DNA of 38,442 nt from Bacteroidales bacterium (lineage in GTDB: Bacteria > Bacteroidota > Bacteroidia > Bacteroidales > UBA932), in contig JAKSJZ010000009.1 in NCBI GenBank assembly GCA_024401995.1, forward strand, positions 1 through 38,442, written 5' to 3'. Below, piece after piece: positions 1 through 8,234 of this stretch. Numbering within the stretch: position 1 is the first letter of the stretch; every line of letters starts with the position of its first letter. The notes beneath the pieces were generated by a model. The model was not told the origin of the DNA, did not search any database, and worked only from the letters and a program-made list of their open reading frames with translations. The position numbers and the translations under genes are program-made.

Positions 1-1708
1 CCGCAAGCTGGTGGTACATCCCGAAATGAGTCTGGAGGGTGAGGGTGGCGAAGGTCTGGGTCGCGGCTTCCACCTTGGCGTTCTCCTTGGCCTCGACCGC
101 CTGATGAAGGCCGTCCGACCACCGGCGTCCTTCCATAATACGGCCCGTGGACTCGTCCACAATCTTCACCTTGCCGTCGACCAGAACGTAATCCACGTCC
201 TTCTCGAACATCGCATAGGCCTTGAGAAGCTGGATGACGGTATGGACCCTCTCGCTCTTCAGCGAGAACTCCTCCATAAGGGCATCCTTGCGCTGCTGCT
301 TCTCGACGGGAGTGAGCTCTTCGGCCTCAATCTCGGCCGTCTGCGCCCCGACGTCGGGCAAAACGAAGAAGTCGTCGTTGCCAACGGCCTGCGCCAGCAC
401 GTCGTGGCCCTTGTCGGTCATATCGACGCTGTGCTGCTGTTCGTTTATGACGAAGAAAAGAGGATCAGTGACAACCGGCATCTCCTTCTCATTATCCTGC
501 ATATAGAAATTCTCCACCCTCTGGAGAAGCTGCTTCATACCCGGTTCGCTGAGGAACTTTATCAGTGGCCCGTACTTCGGAAGCCCCTTGTGCGCACGAA
601 GCAGCAGTTTGCCTCCCTCCCTCTCGTCTCCGGAGGCAATAAGGGTACGCGCCTCGTTGAGAACCTGGTTCACAAGGGCCCTCTGGGCCGAATAAAGCTT
701 CTCGACATAGGGCTTGAACTCCAGGAACTGGCCGTCGTCCTCGGACTTCGCCACGGGGCCGGAGATAATCAGCGGCGTGCGCGCGTCGTCTATAAGCACC
801 GAATCGACCTCGTCCACAATGGCATAGTGGTGCTTGCGCTGCACCAGGTCCGACTCGGAGACTGCCATATTGTCCCTGAGGTAATCGAAGCCGAATTCGT
901 TGTTGGTACCGAACGTTATGTCACAATCGTAAGCCTTCTTCCTCGCTTCGGAATTGGGCTCGTGCTTGTCGATGCAATCAACGGAAAGGCCGTGGAACAT
1001 ATAAAGCGGCCCCATCCACTCGGAGTCACGTTTCGAGAGATAGTCGTTGACCGTGACCATATGCACACCCTTGCCCGCCAGCGCGTTGAGGAATACAGGG
1101 AGCGTCGCCACAAGCGTCTTGCCCTCACCCGTCGCCATCTCGGCTATCTTGCCCTCGTGCAGCGCAATACCGCCGACGAGCTGGCAATCATAGTGGACCA
1201 TATCCCAGGTCACTTCGTTCCCTCCGGCCATCCAATGGTTGCGGTAAACGGCCTTCTCACCATCTATCGTCACGAAATCGTGGGAGGCCGAAAGATCGCG
1301 GTCGAACTGATTCGCAGTGACTACGACGGTATCGGCTTCCGCAAATCTGCGTGCCGTACTCTTCATTATGGCGAAAGCCTGGGGAAGAATCTCCTGAAGA
1401 CACTTCTCTATGGCCTCATCCTCATCCTTGACAAGCTTGTCGGACTCCGTCGCCAATTTCTCTTTCTCCGATACGGGGATATCCCCCTCCATCTCCGCCT
1501 TTATCTGTGCAATACGCTGCTCGAAAGGCTCCTCAACCTTCTTAACGCGCTCCCTCAATGCGGCGCTCAACTCCCTCAGCCCGTCATTCGACAGGGCATC
1601 GACCTCCTTGTACGCCTCGACAACCTTAAGGAGAGTGGGCTTTATGGCCTTATAATCACGGTCAGCCTTGGACCCGAATAACTTGCTAATAAACTGTGCG
1701 AGTGTCAT
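1..1708 (-). CDS. secA: Preprotein translocase ATPase SecA (N-terminal part; runs off left edge)
   Basis: SecA is the cytoplasmic ATPase that drives unfolded preproteins through the SecYEG channel. I read this frame on the reverse complement from the ATG at 1708 (MTLAQFISKLFGSK) to the window edge: 569 codons with no stop, about half of a Bacteroidetes SecA. Visible motifs are Walker A MATGEGKT near residue 193, the stretch MVTVNDYLSKRDSEWMG, FGTNNEFGFDYLRDN, and the DEAD-like Walker B VDEVDSVLIDDART near residue 300. The Walker A motif lies about 90 residues further in than in E. coli SecA because the N-terminal region is longer, a usual feature of this phylum. The C-terminal half is outside the window. 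A promoter-like box lies 16 bases upstream. The identity is secure. Confidence 0.97.
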   Translation of the reverse strand, partial: MTLAQFISKLFGSKADRDYKAIKPTLLKVVEAYKEVDALSNDGLRELSAALRERVKKVEEPFEQRIAQIKAEMEGDIPVSEKEKLATESDKLVKDEDEAIEKCLQEILPQAFAIMKSTARRFAEADTVVVTANQFDRDLSASHDFVTIDGEKAVYRNHWMAGGNEVTWDMVHYDCQLVGGIALHEGKIAEMATGEGKTLVATLPVFLNALAGKGVHMVTVNDYLSKRDSEWMGPLYMFHGLSVDCIDKHEPNSEARKKAYDCDITFGTNNEFGFDYLRDNMAVSESDLVQRKHHYAIVDEVDSVLIDDARTPLIISGPVAKSEDDGQFLEFKPYVEKLYSAQRALVNQVLNEARTLIASGDEREGGKLLLRAHKGLPKYGPLIKFLSEPGMKQLLQRVENFYMQDNEKEMPVVTDPLFFVINEQQHSVDMTDKGHDVLAQAVGNDDFFVLPDVGAQTAEIEAEELTPVEKQQRKDALMEEFSLKSERVHTVIQLLKAYAMFEKDVDYVLVDGKVKIVDESTGRIMEGRRWSDGLHQAVEAKENAKVEAATQTFATLTLQTHFGMYHQLA

Positions 1709-1724
1709 ATCTGGCAAAATCGCC

Positions 1725-1732
1725 CAAAGATA
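1725..1732 (-). promoter_or_regulatory. secA promoter, Bacteroidetes -7 box
   Basis: Read leftward this is TATCTTTG, a full match to the Bacteroidetes -7 consensus TAnnTTTG. It ends 16 bases before the secA ATG, giving a very short leader. I see no good TTTG-like -33 element 19-20 bp upstream. Confidence 0.6.
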
Positions 1733-1762
1733 CAAAAAATATCCGGTATTTCACATAAGGGG

Positions 1763-1805
1763 AAAAACAAATCCCGCAACCACCGTGCAGGCGATTGCGG
1801 GATTT
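1763..1805 (-). terminator. Rho-independent terminator of the six-gene lipoprotein/receptor operon
   Basis: Perfect 11-bp stem: 1769-1779 pairs with 1795-1805 around a 15-base loop. On the minus strand it is followed by TTTGTTTTTCC. It lies 22 bp past the stop of the last lipoprotein gene and insulates it from secA. Confidence 0.85.
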
Positions 1806-1826
1806 GAATCGTCAGGGCTATCGAAC

Positions 1827-3389
1827 CTATTTCTTGATACCCTTTAAAATTTTCTGCAGCTCCTTTTCAATTTTTTGGAACAGATTCATGACCGGCTCCT
1901 TAGCGGCTCTTCCTCTGGCAGTCAGCGCCGCCTCCAGGGGATATGCCTCCAGAAAATCCTCCGTTTCGACAAACCACTCCTTCATCGGTGAGTTGCCGAA
2001 AAGGGATGCGAAAGTCACGGGAGCATCAACTCCGACAAACTTGATTCCGGGGCCGAAATAAAAATCGTCGTCCATCCTTATATTGCCGACGTGGAAGAAA
2101 GTAAGCTCGGACTGCTCGATATCGGAGCCGAAGTAGAACTTGCAGGTCACGTCCTTCTTCAGGGCATCAAGCGCATTGATGACCTTGGTGGAGTCACTGT
2201 AAACTCCTCCCTGCTTCACCTCCTGAAGAACCTCCATATTGGACATGAAATCGTTGAAGTCCACAATCTCACCCTTCGCCTGAACAAGGCCGATGCAGTT
2301 CAGATAAGCGGACACTTTCTCGCACTCCATCACTCCAAGCAGGGTTTCGATGATACCGAGGAAACTGACCTCAGGCTCATCTCCTTCCTCTTTCCGTACG
2401 ATAACCGCGTCTGCAAGCGTCCCCGCCTTGGTTGCATTCTTTTCCTTCAACTTTACACCTTCCACATCACAGGTGAAAGCAAGCAGGCCGGTTTTGTCCT
2501 TCGAGAAAGTCACACCCAGGCCGAGATTGCCCTTGCCGTAAGCGAGCTTGTTCACCGTAAGACCAACGCCCCCAACGTTAAGATTCATACCCATATTGAG
2601 GGAAATCTCATCAAGCGCCTTCTCAATCCCTTTATCGGTGAAATAATTGTCGATGAGCGTACCCTTGTAGTCGGCGTCCAACGAGATGTCGAGTTTTGCG
2701 ATCTCCTTCCCGACCGAGTCGAGAACCGTTACAGCCACGCTCTTGGGGAGTTTCACCGTAAGATCTGACGGCTCCTTCGTGTACGAAATCTTGAAATCGC
2801 CGCCGCTGTACCCACCAGCGCCGGAACTTCCGTTCTTGGGGATAAAATTGATTGCTACAGGCAGGGAATCCACGACTCCTATCCTGTACTCCTTCTCTGC
2901 GGAAGAGAACTTCGCCTCTATCGTGCAGGCTCCCTTCAATTCGACCTTGATTCCCCCCTTGCGCGGCTTCATATAAAGGCCGGTAGAGTCTGCATAATAA
3001 TCGCCGCTGAATACGGAAAGCGCATACAAAGAGGAATAAGTGGAGCCGGAAAGGCTGCTCATCGAGTTGAACCGGGAGATAATCTCCTCAAGCACCTTAA
3101 GATTATTCTGCATTGCTGCGCTTTCGTCCCACTTCCAATTGCTGACAACCTTTGAAACATTCTTATACGTGCTAACCGCATAACTCAGGTCGCCCAACCC
3201 GTTGAATTCAATCAATGTCGCATTGAGCGCATTGAACAGCCTCGTCTGCTGGTCAGCGGGCGCATATACCTTGGTTGCGGCATCCCTGGCCTCTATATCT
3301 GAAATATTCTCCGGCACGAACCTGTCATTGCAGGAAAGCGCGATGAGGGCAAGGGCCACAAAATAGCCTAACTTGAACAACTTATTCAT
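1827..3389 (-). CDS. Large lipoprotein A2 of an unrecognised paralogous family
   Basis: 520 residues. The signal peptide ends in lipobox ALSC, and the mature protein begins CNDRFVPE. I do not recognise the family. It clearly aligns with the lipoproteins at 3434-5278, 8235-9989 and 10027-11655, and is closest to 8235-9989. Shared blocks in order are an N-terminal helical part containing YAPADQQTRLFNAL, FSSAEKEYRIG with DSLPV, LTVKLPKSVAVTV, a segment with NVGGVGLTVNKLAYG and FSKDKT, and the C-terminal FYFGSDIEQSEL. The lipobox shows it is exported and lipid-anchored; an outer-membrane location is inferred. It is the last gene of the block, 44 bp after 3434-5278, and a terminator follows. It lacks the short-repeat linker seen in two of its paralogues. 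Confidence 0.85.
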   Translation of the reverse strand: MNKLFKLGYFVALALIALSCNDRFVPENISDIEARDAATKVYAPADQQTRLFNALNATLIEFNGLGDLSYAVSTYKNVSKVVSNWKWDESAAMQNNLKVLEEIISRFNSMSSLSGSTYSSLYALSVFSGDYYADSTGLYMKPRKGGIKVELKGACTIEAKFSSAEKEYRIGVVDSLPVAINFIPKNGSSGAGGYSGGDFKISYTKEPSDLTVKLPKSVAVTVLDSVGKEIAKLDISLDADYKGTLIDNYFTDKGIEKALDEISLNMGMNLNVGGVGLTVNKLAYGKGNLGLGVTFSKDKTGLLAFTCDVEGVKLKEKNATKAGTLADAVIVRKEEGDEPEVSFLGIIETLLGVMECEKVSAYLNCIGLVQAKGEIVDFNDFMSNMEVLQEVKQGGVYSDSTKVINALDALKKDVTCKFYFGSDIEQSELTFFHVGNIRMDDDFYFGPGIKFVGVDAPVTFASLFGNSPMKEWFVETEDFLEAYPLEAALTARGRAAKEPVMNLFQKIEKELQKILKGIKK

Positions 3390-3433
3390 ATCTTCTTTCT
3401 GATTTTACTGTTAAACATCAACCCCGCCTGCGG

Positions 3434-5278
3434 CTATATGGTTTCTTCTTTCTCGAACAGCCCGGGGAAGGCCATCCGGAGACGAATCATAATAATCTCC
3501 ATCCACGCCTGAACCTTCGTGCCCGTGAAGAACGCCTGAACAGGTTGAGCATCCAGATACTCCATGTCTCTGGACCTCCCGCCTGTCGTGCGGAGCATCT
3601 TGTCCACATCCTCCGAAGGAACGGCGTCCGAGACAATCCAGAGCGCATCCTGCGCTTTCCACCCCCACGACGATTCGCTATTTCTGCGAGGAGCACTCAG
3701 CACAAGGTGCGACTGGCGTACGTCGGAGCCGAAATATAACCCAAGCTTGAGGTAATCGTTGACCCTCCCGCGGTACTGGAAGGCCGTGGTGGAGTCGAGC
3801 CCGGATTCCACTTCTCCGGCACTGACGGCCAACTCCGCAGCCATATCCTTAGAAATGGCATCCATAAAGTACTTGACTATGTCATCAATCTGGGATGATG
3901 CGCCCAGATTCGCCTTGAACTGGAAGTATCCGAGGATGTCAACGTCGAGGTCAACACCATTGAAATCACCTCCCAGAATCGGCAGCACAAGAGCCTTGAG
4001 CATAGACTTGCGGTCAGGACCTTCCACGGGATAGACCACTTCCTCCGCTATAGTCGTATCAGTCGTGACTACACTTTCACCAAAGTCGCGTATCAGACCT
4101 CCCGACATTGACCGCAGAATAATCCCGGCTACGCCTTCCTCAACCATTTCGGCTACTACCGAATCGGCCGCAGCCTCTACTACATTTAAGGAATCAGCCG
4201 CAACTTCCGCCACTATGGAATCAGCCGCAACAGGCAAATCATCCCCACCTCCGAGCAGCTTGGCATAATACTCGAACTTCTCCCTGTTGAGCTTGTACCC
4301 GCTGAGGGTGAAGTGCTCGGTAAGAAGATTCTTCCCGTCCTTGGAGATGGCGGAGATTATCTTCGCATTACCGCCGGACCAGGCAACCTTGGCAATCGTC
4401 AGGGAATATCCTCCGGCCTGGAAAACAAATCCGAAATCAATACCCAACTCGTTGAGCAACTTCTCTATCTGGATTTGGGGCTCGACATAGTTGGCCACGA
4501 AAGGCTCTGAGAAAGACCCGTCAAGGGTAATCGCGGCGGTAAAGGCAGGGGCCGTCGCTCCGGCTATGGAAAGCGTTGCCTCGGCTCCCACGGGAATCCT
4601 CGCGGTAAGATCGGTAAGCGCGAACTGCGGGATAACGGTTACGGGGCCCTTCTTTGCGCCATACGTCTGCGCATAAACCTCCTCGGTCAAAGGCAGGGTG
4701 GCAAACGTGACGTCCGGAGACTCCTTGGTCCCTATACCAAGCTTGACAGGGACTTCGCATTTGCCTATGTAGTACTCCTTGACCTTGTTCGAGAACACGA
4801 CATTGAAAATCGCGCTGTCCGCGACATTGACGTTAAGCACTCCGTTTGCGGGAGCGAAGGTAATGCCCGTGCTGTTCAGGGTCCAGTTGCCCTGAAGCTG
4901 CGTGATGTCATACAGGGTCTTCAGATTGTCTCCGGTACCCGTCGTAAAGGCATTGAAGATGTCGATGAAGGTCTTGAGCAGGGTCGCAAGCTGTGCCGAA
5001 TCAACGGCCGAAGACTTCGCATAAGGGAGTCTGTCGAATGCCCTTCCGGTAACTCCAATGGCATTTACCGCATCTTCGAATTTTGTGACGTCCATCTCCC
5101 CGACCAGCCTGTCCAGCGCCCCCATAATGCGGTCCTGCTGTTCATACAAGGGCAGAGCATAATACACGGATTCGGATCCGGGGATTTTATCCACATCCGA
5201 GGGGACCATCCTGTTCTCACACGAAACCACAACAGCCACGCAAGCTGCCATAGCAAATAAAGAAAAAACCTTTCTCAT
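3434..5278 (-). CDS. Large lipoprotein B2 of an unrecognised paralogous family
   Basis: 614 residues, the longest of the four paralogues. The signal peptide ends VVVSC and the mature protein begins CENRMVPSD. It is closest to 10027-11655: both share ALPLYEQQDRI/AVPLYEQQNRV near the N-terminus, FSNKVKEYYIG/FSNKVNEFHIG, ISAISKDGKNLLTEH/VSAISKGDANLITEH, and LYFGSDVRQSHL/LYFGSDVLQSKL near the C-terminus. The extra length is mostly an acidic, Ala/Val-rich linker around residues 350-385 built from imperfect repeats of ADSxVAE type (DNA repeats at 4161-4229). A good promoter of its own lies just upstream at 5318-5349, so this gene and A2 can be expressed apart from the receptor. Function unknown. 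Confidence 0.85.
   Translation of the reverse strand: MRKVFSLFAMAACVAVVVSCENRMVPSDVDKIPGSESVYYALPLYEQQDRIMGALDRLVGEMDVTKFEDAVNAIGVTGRAFDRLPYAKSSAVDSAQLATLLKTFIDIFNAFTTGTGDNLKTLYDITQLQGNWTLNSTGITFAPANGVLNVNVADSAIFNVVFSNKVKEYYIGKCEVPVKLGIGTKESPDVTFATLPLTEEVYAQTYGAKKGPVTVIPQFALTDLTARIPVGAEATLSIAGATAPAFTAAITLDGSFSEPFVANYVEPQIQIEKLLNELGIDFGFVFQAGGYSLTIAKVAWSGGNAKIISAISKDGKNLLTEHFTLSGYKLNREKFEYYAKLLGGGDDLPVAADSIVAEVAADSLNVVEAAADSVVAEMVEEGVAGIILRSMSGGLIRDFGESVVTTDTTIAEEVVYPVEGPDRKSMLKALVLPILGGDFNGVDLDVDILGYFQFKANLGASSQIDDIVKYFMDAISKDMAAELAVSAGEVESGLDSTTAFQYRGRVNDYLKLGLYFGSDVRQSHLVLSAPRRNSESSWGWKAQDALWIVSDAVPSEDVDKMLRTTGGRSRDMEYLDAQPVQAFFTGTKVQAWMEIIMIRLRMAFPGLFEKEETI
4161..4229 (-). repeat. Three imperfect copies of a 12-bp unit inside lipoprotein B2
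   Basis: The unit gaatc(a/g)gccgca occurs at 4161-4172, 4191-4202 and 4218-4229, 30 and 27 bp apart and all in the same reading frame. It encodes the Ala-Ala-Asp-Ser part of a low-complexity linker. Confidence 0.7.
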
Positions 5279-5317
5279 AAAATATGTAACGGTTAACTAA
5301 AATTATCCAAAACTGCA

Positions 5318-5349
5318 CAAAGATAGAAAAAATTATTCATTATTCCAAT
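5318..5349 (-). promoter_or_regulatory. Internal promoter for the second lipoprotein pair (B2-A2)
   Basis: Read leftward: ATTG (5346-5349), 20 bp, TATCTTTG (5318-5325), then 39 bases to the B2 start. The -33 element lies inside the 3' end of the DUF4249 gene. This matches the promoter architecture elsewhere in the window and implies that B2-A2 can be transcribed independently. Confidence 0.7.
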
Positions 5350-6208
5350 CCTCGCCTGCAACAAGCGTATATTCGGAGAGGCCGTATGCGCCCCAGTACC
5401 CGACGATACCTTCGCCGAAACTGGAGGGCATATTGTCGGGGGTCACCAGAAGCGGAGTCTGCCCGAACCCCGAAATTTCGTCGAAAGTCTGCCAGTAGCC
5501 GAAGTTGAACTTGTCCACGGTACAGAGTTTTATGTCAACCGTATCCCCCCTCTCAAAAGTGAGCGTCAGGTCAGTGTTCGGAATACGGTGGGCCTTGGAT
5601 ATCATAATGTTGTTGACGCCGTCCTTCAGGGTGCCGTCAAGCGTAGCCAGAAGCGATGCCGTGTGAGCGCTATCCTTGCCGCGCACTTTAACGAACACCT
5701 TGTAGTACAGGGAGTCTGTCACAGAATTGGTCAGATACCCCATAATCTTGTATTTGCCCGCAGCATTGCCCGATTCGACGCTCCTGAGGCTGTCGAAGCG
5801 CGCTGTCCGCGGCATTACGGAAGAAGCGACGGCCACATCATCAAAATACTTTACATAGATTGCGTACTCCTTGCCCGGCTCTCCCTTCACGGTTCCGGTA
5901 TAATCGATGTACTTGCTGAACGGGAAGTACGACGTATCGATATCACAATTCAGAGGATAGATATTTTCACCGTCCGAAAGAAAAACCTGCGCCGTCGTAT
6001 AATTGTACCTTATCGCATCGACAATGCTTATCTTGTCCGCAGCGGGCATAGTACCTGAAACGAAAACCATCGGCGGCTTTCCATCCTCTATCCAACCTTC
6101 CACGACAAGCTTGTGCTCCGCCTCCGGAAGATAACGCCTGTCATCGCACGACACAAGCGCGACCACCAACGGCATAACCGTTACAAGAATCCTCAAAAAA
6201 CGCTTCAT
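5333..6208 (-). CDS. DUF4249 family lipoprotein (partner of TonB-dependent receptor)
   Basis: 291 residues. The signal peptide ends LVVALVSC and the mature protein begins CDDRRYLPEAEHKLVVEGWI. The VVEGWIEDGKPPMVFVSGT opening and beta-rich body fit the DUF4249 family, which in Bacteroidetes is regularly encoded directly next to a TonB-dependent receptor. The ATG lies one base after the receptor stop (TAG-G-ATG), so the two are translationally coupled. A role as a surface subunit of the receptor is inferred from the pairing; the substrate is unknown. The sequence after the cysteine (CDDR, then a Pro) resembles that of the four large lipoproteins although the rest of the protein does not. Confidence 0.85.
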   Translation of the reverse strand: MKRFLRILVTVMPLVVALVSCDDRRYLPEAEHKLVVEGWIEDGKPPMVFVSGTMPAADKISIVDAIRYNYTTAQVFLSDGENIYPLNCDIDTSYFPFSKYIDYTGTVKGEPGKEYAIYVKYFDDVAVASSVMPRTARFDSLRSVESGNAAGKYKIMGYLTNSVTDSLYYKVFVKVRGKDSAHTASLLATLDGTLKDGVNNIMISKAHRIPNTDLTLTFERGDTVDIKLCTVDKFNFGYWQTFDEISGFGQTPLLVTPDNMPSSFGEGIVGYWGAYGLSEYTLVAGEDWNNE

Positions 6209-6209
6209 C

Positions 6210-6482
6210 CTAGAACTTGTGATAATATGATATGGAAGGAAGCACCGTAAGCTTGAGCCTTATAGGAGAAAACTGGAACACCCCGCCGTTCTTCTTGTAT
6301 TTCACCCTGTACATCATAGGGTTCTGCTGACAGGTAACATTATACAACGAGAAATTGATGCCGTTCTCCCTGCCGGGGCCGCGATTGAAACTGTAGTTGA
6401 CGCTCAGGTCGAGCCTCAGATAAGGCGGCATATGCGAACTGTTGAATGGTGCGTAGTCGGCGAACACCTTGCCGGCGCATAG
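6210..6482 (-). pseudogene. C-terminal segment of the TonB-dependent receptor, beyond an in-frame amber codon
   Basis: Read in the same frame as the 573-codon ORF upstream, translation continues directly after the TAG at 6483-6485 for 90 codons to the normal stop at 6210-6212. The residues include LCAGKVFADYAPFNSSHMPPYLRLDLSVNYSFN and later YNVTCQQNPM and the final strand ending in SISYYHKF. This is the expected last-strand region of the receptor barrel. It has no convincing start of its own, only a GTG at 6467. It is therefore best read as the cut-off end of one gene, not a separate gene. Confidence 0.8.
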
Positions 6483-8204
6483 CTAAGCCGACTGGGCCGG
6501 CGTGAACGGCGGACCCGTCGCCACAACGAAAGTGGCTCCGAAGTCCCACTTGCGCCACCGGTACATAGCCACCACGTTCAACTCGTGGATACGTTCGTGT
6601 GAGGACGGATAAACTCCCTCGACACGATCCGACCAACGCAAAGCGCGCCCGTAAGCATAACTCACCCATCCGGTAAGGTTGCCGCTCCGCTTGTGGAACA
6701 TCATCGTGAAGCCGTAATTGCGGCCGTCCCCGCTGATCAGGCGGTCCTCCAACCTGTAAATGTTGTTGTACATATCCATCAGGGAGCCGTAATACTCGAC
6801 CTGATTGAAAAGCCTCTTGTAATATATATCGGCGCTGAATCCGTACTCCTCCTGAAGGAAATCCAACTTGTAGGACAGGGTTGCGCCGATTGACGTCTGC
6901 GGCGCAGAATACTTGCCGCAGAGCACCCAGAACTCTATCGGGCAGCCCAGATTGGACATACCGGTCTGAAACAGATACTGATTCTGCATCTCGGCGCGAA
7001 GGGTGACAGCCCCCGCACTATAGAAATTGCAGGTCAAATCGAGCACCGGGGCAAGCCCGAAATGGCTCTTGCGCTCCGGATCGAGGAAGTACTGCCCTTT
7101 CAGGAAAGCGCCCGCCTTCCACCGGTCTGCAAAAGTCCAGTCGCGGCCGGCCCATACCGCTCCTTCGAATCCATCCTGTCTATCCTGCACGTAACGCTGC
7201 TCTGCGATTGTCGTGGCCGGATTCTGAGGCTGCGCCACGTGCCACATAAGTTCGGCTCCGGCCTTCCACCCGCTCTTGAAGTCAAAATCCGCCTTATATC
7301 CGTAAGTACGCATAAAAGCGTCCATTTTCAGACGAAGCGTCGTCAGGTCGGCGTTGAAGTCGAAGCCGTAATTGGTGGCATAAAGGCTCTGATCAAGGCT
7401 GAAAGAATCGAAATCGTGCACCCAATGCACACCCCCGAGCACATTGCCCCACTTCATCCAGGCCTCGGTGTCGAATACGTCGAGGGTGGTCGACAACCTG
7501 TCCAGCCCGAAATACAGGTCCACGTCCACCCTGTCGCGATCCCCTATCCAGGTTGTCCAGCCAAGATTAGCATCGGCAAGGGAATACCTGAAAGGCGAGT
7601 TGTCCATCTTCAGCCACTTGCCGTAAAGAAGGTTGAGATAAGATCCGCGTCCGGACAGTCTGAGCACGCTCTTTTTTCCTACGGGTATCTTCAGCGTCCC
7701 GTTTGAGGCTATTATCCCCACGTTGAAGTCCATTCCGAACTTCGAGATTGAATCGCGCTCGGGCTTCAGTATCAGGGAACCGCCGATACGCCCTCTCTGC
7801 CTGTTATAGGTCGAGAGGTCCACGGTGGTGAAATGCGTAGGGTTGAACACGGAGAAGAGTCCCAGCATATGCGCACTGCCATACACGGGGATATCACCTA
7901 TCGCTATGTTGTTATGGGAGTTGTCACATCCGTTTATGCGGATACCGCTCTCCATTTCCGACGTGGTCTGGATGCCCGGAAGGTAAGACAAAGTACGTAT
8001 CGGGTCGGCTGAGCCGAGGACCTGTGGCATGGACCGCGCCAGTTTCGTATCAACAACATATCCCGCAACCGCCGAACCGGCGATGCGGGATGTATTGGAT
8101 TTGAACGTAACCGATGCGCTGTCAAGCGTCATCGAAATGGAATCGACAGGCTCCTCTGACAGGAGTGCACACAGAACTGACGCTACAAACGACAAAAGAG
8201 CCAT
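6483..8204 (-). CDS. TonB-dependent outer-membrane receptor, interrupted by an in-frame TAG
   Basis: 573 residues up to the amber codon; 663 residues if it were read through. The family takes up or binds large substrates at the outer membrane using TonB/ExbBD energy. There is a short signal peptide (MALLSFVASVLCALLS), then a plug domain with VLGSADPIRTLSYLPGIQ, MESGIRINGCDNSHNNIAIGDIPVYG and GRIGGSLILKPER, followed by barrel strands. The usual N-terminal carboxypeptidase-regulatory-like domain is missing, so the protein is shorter than most relatives. The reading frame is intact apart from the TAG after GPPFTPAQSA, where a Tyr codon (TAC/TAT) would be one base away. It lies 30 bp after lipoprotein A1. 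Without the last strands the barrel would probably not assemble, so this is either a recent nonsense mutation or a sequence error. Confidence 0.85.
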   Translation of the reverse strand: MALLSFVASVLCALLSEEPVDSISMTLDSASVTFKSNTSRIAGSAVAGYVVDTKLARSMPQVLGSADPIRTLSYLPGIQTTSEMESGIRINGCDNSHNNIAIGDIPVYGSAHMLGLFSVFNPTHFTTVDLSTYNRQRGRIGGSLILKPERDSISKFGMDFNVGIIASNGTLKIPVGKKSVLRLSGRGSYLNLLYGKWLKMDNSPFRYSLADANLGWTTWIGDRDRVDVDLYFGLDRLSTTLDVFDTEAWMKWGNVLGGVHWVHDFDSFSLDQSLYATNYGFDFNADLTTLRLKMDAFMRTYGYKADFDFKSGWKAGAELMWHVAQPQNPATTIAEQRYVQDRQDGFEGAVWAGRDWTFADRWKAGAFLKGQYFLDPERKSHFGLAPVLDLTCNFYSAGAVTLRAEMQNQYLFQTGMSNLGCPIEFWVLCGKYSAPQTSIGATLSYKLDFLQEEYGFSADIYYKRLFNQVEYYGSLMDMYNNIYRLEDRLISGDGRNYGFTMMFHKRSGNLTGWVSYAYGRALRWSDRVEGVYPSSHERIHELNVVAMYRWRKWDFGATFVVATGPPFTPAQSA

Positions 8205-8234
8205 ATCGACCGCTATCCACCGTCAGAATCCAAG

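Noticed and set aside
11..1681. Long rightward open frame of 556 codons
   Set aside because: It is the complement of secA; the leftward frame carries clear SecA motifs and this one has none. GC-rich third positions leave long open antisense frames.
3411..3755. Several short open frames near the end of lipoprotein B2
   Set aside because: All overlap B2 in other frames and have no signal, promoter or conserved-looking sequence.
6483..6485. Reassignment of TAG to an amino acid
   Set aside because: TAG is the terminal stop of nadE, lpxB, yidC, the DUF349 gene and lipoproteins A1 and B1, so it is an ordinary stop in this genome.
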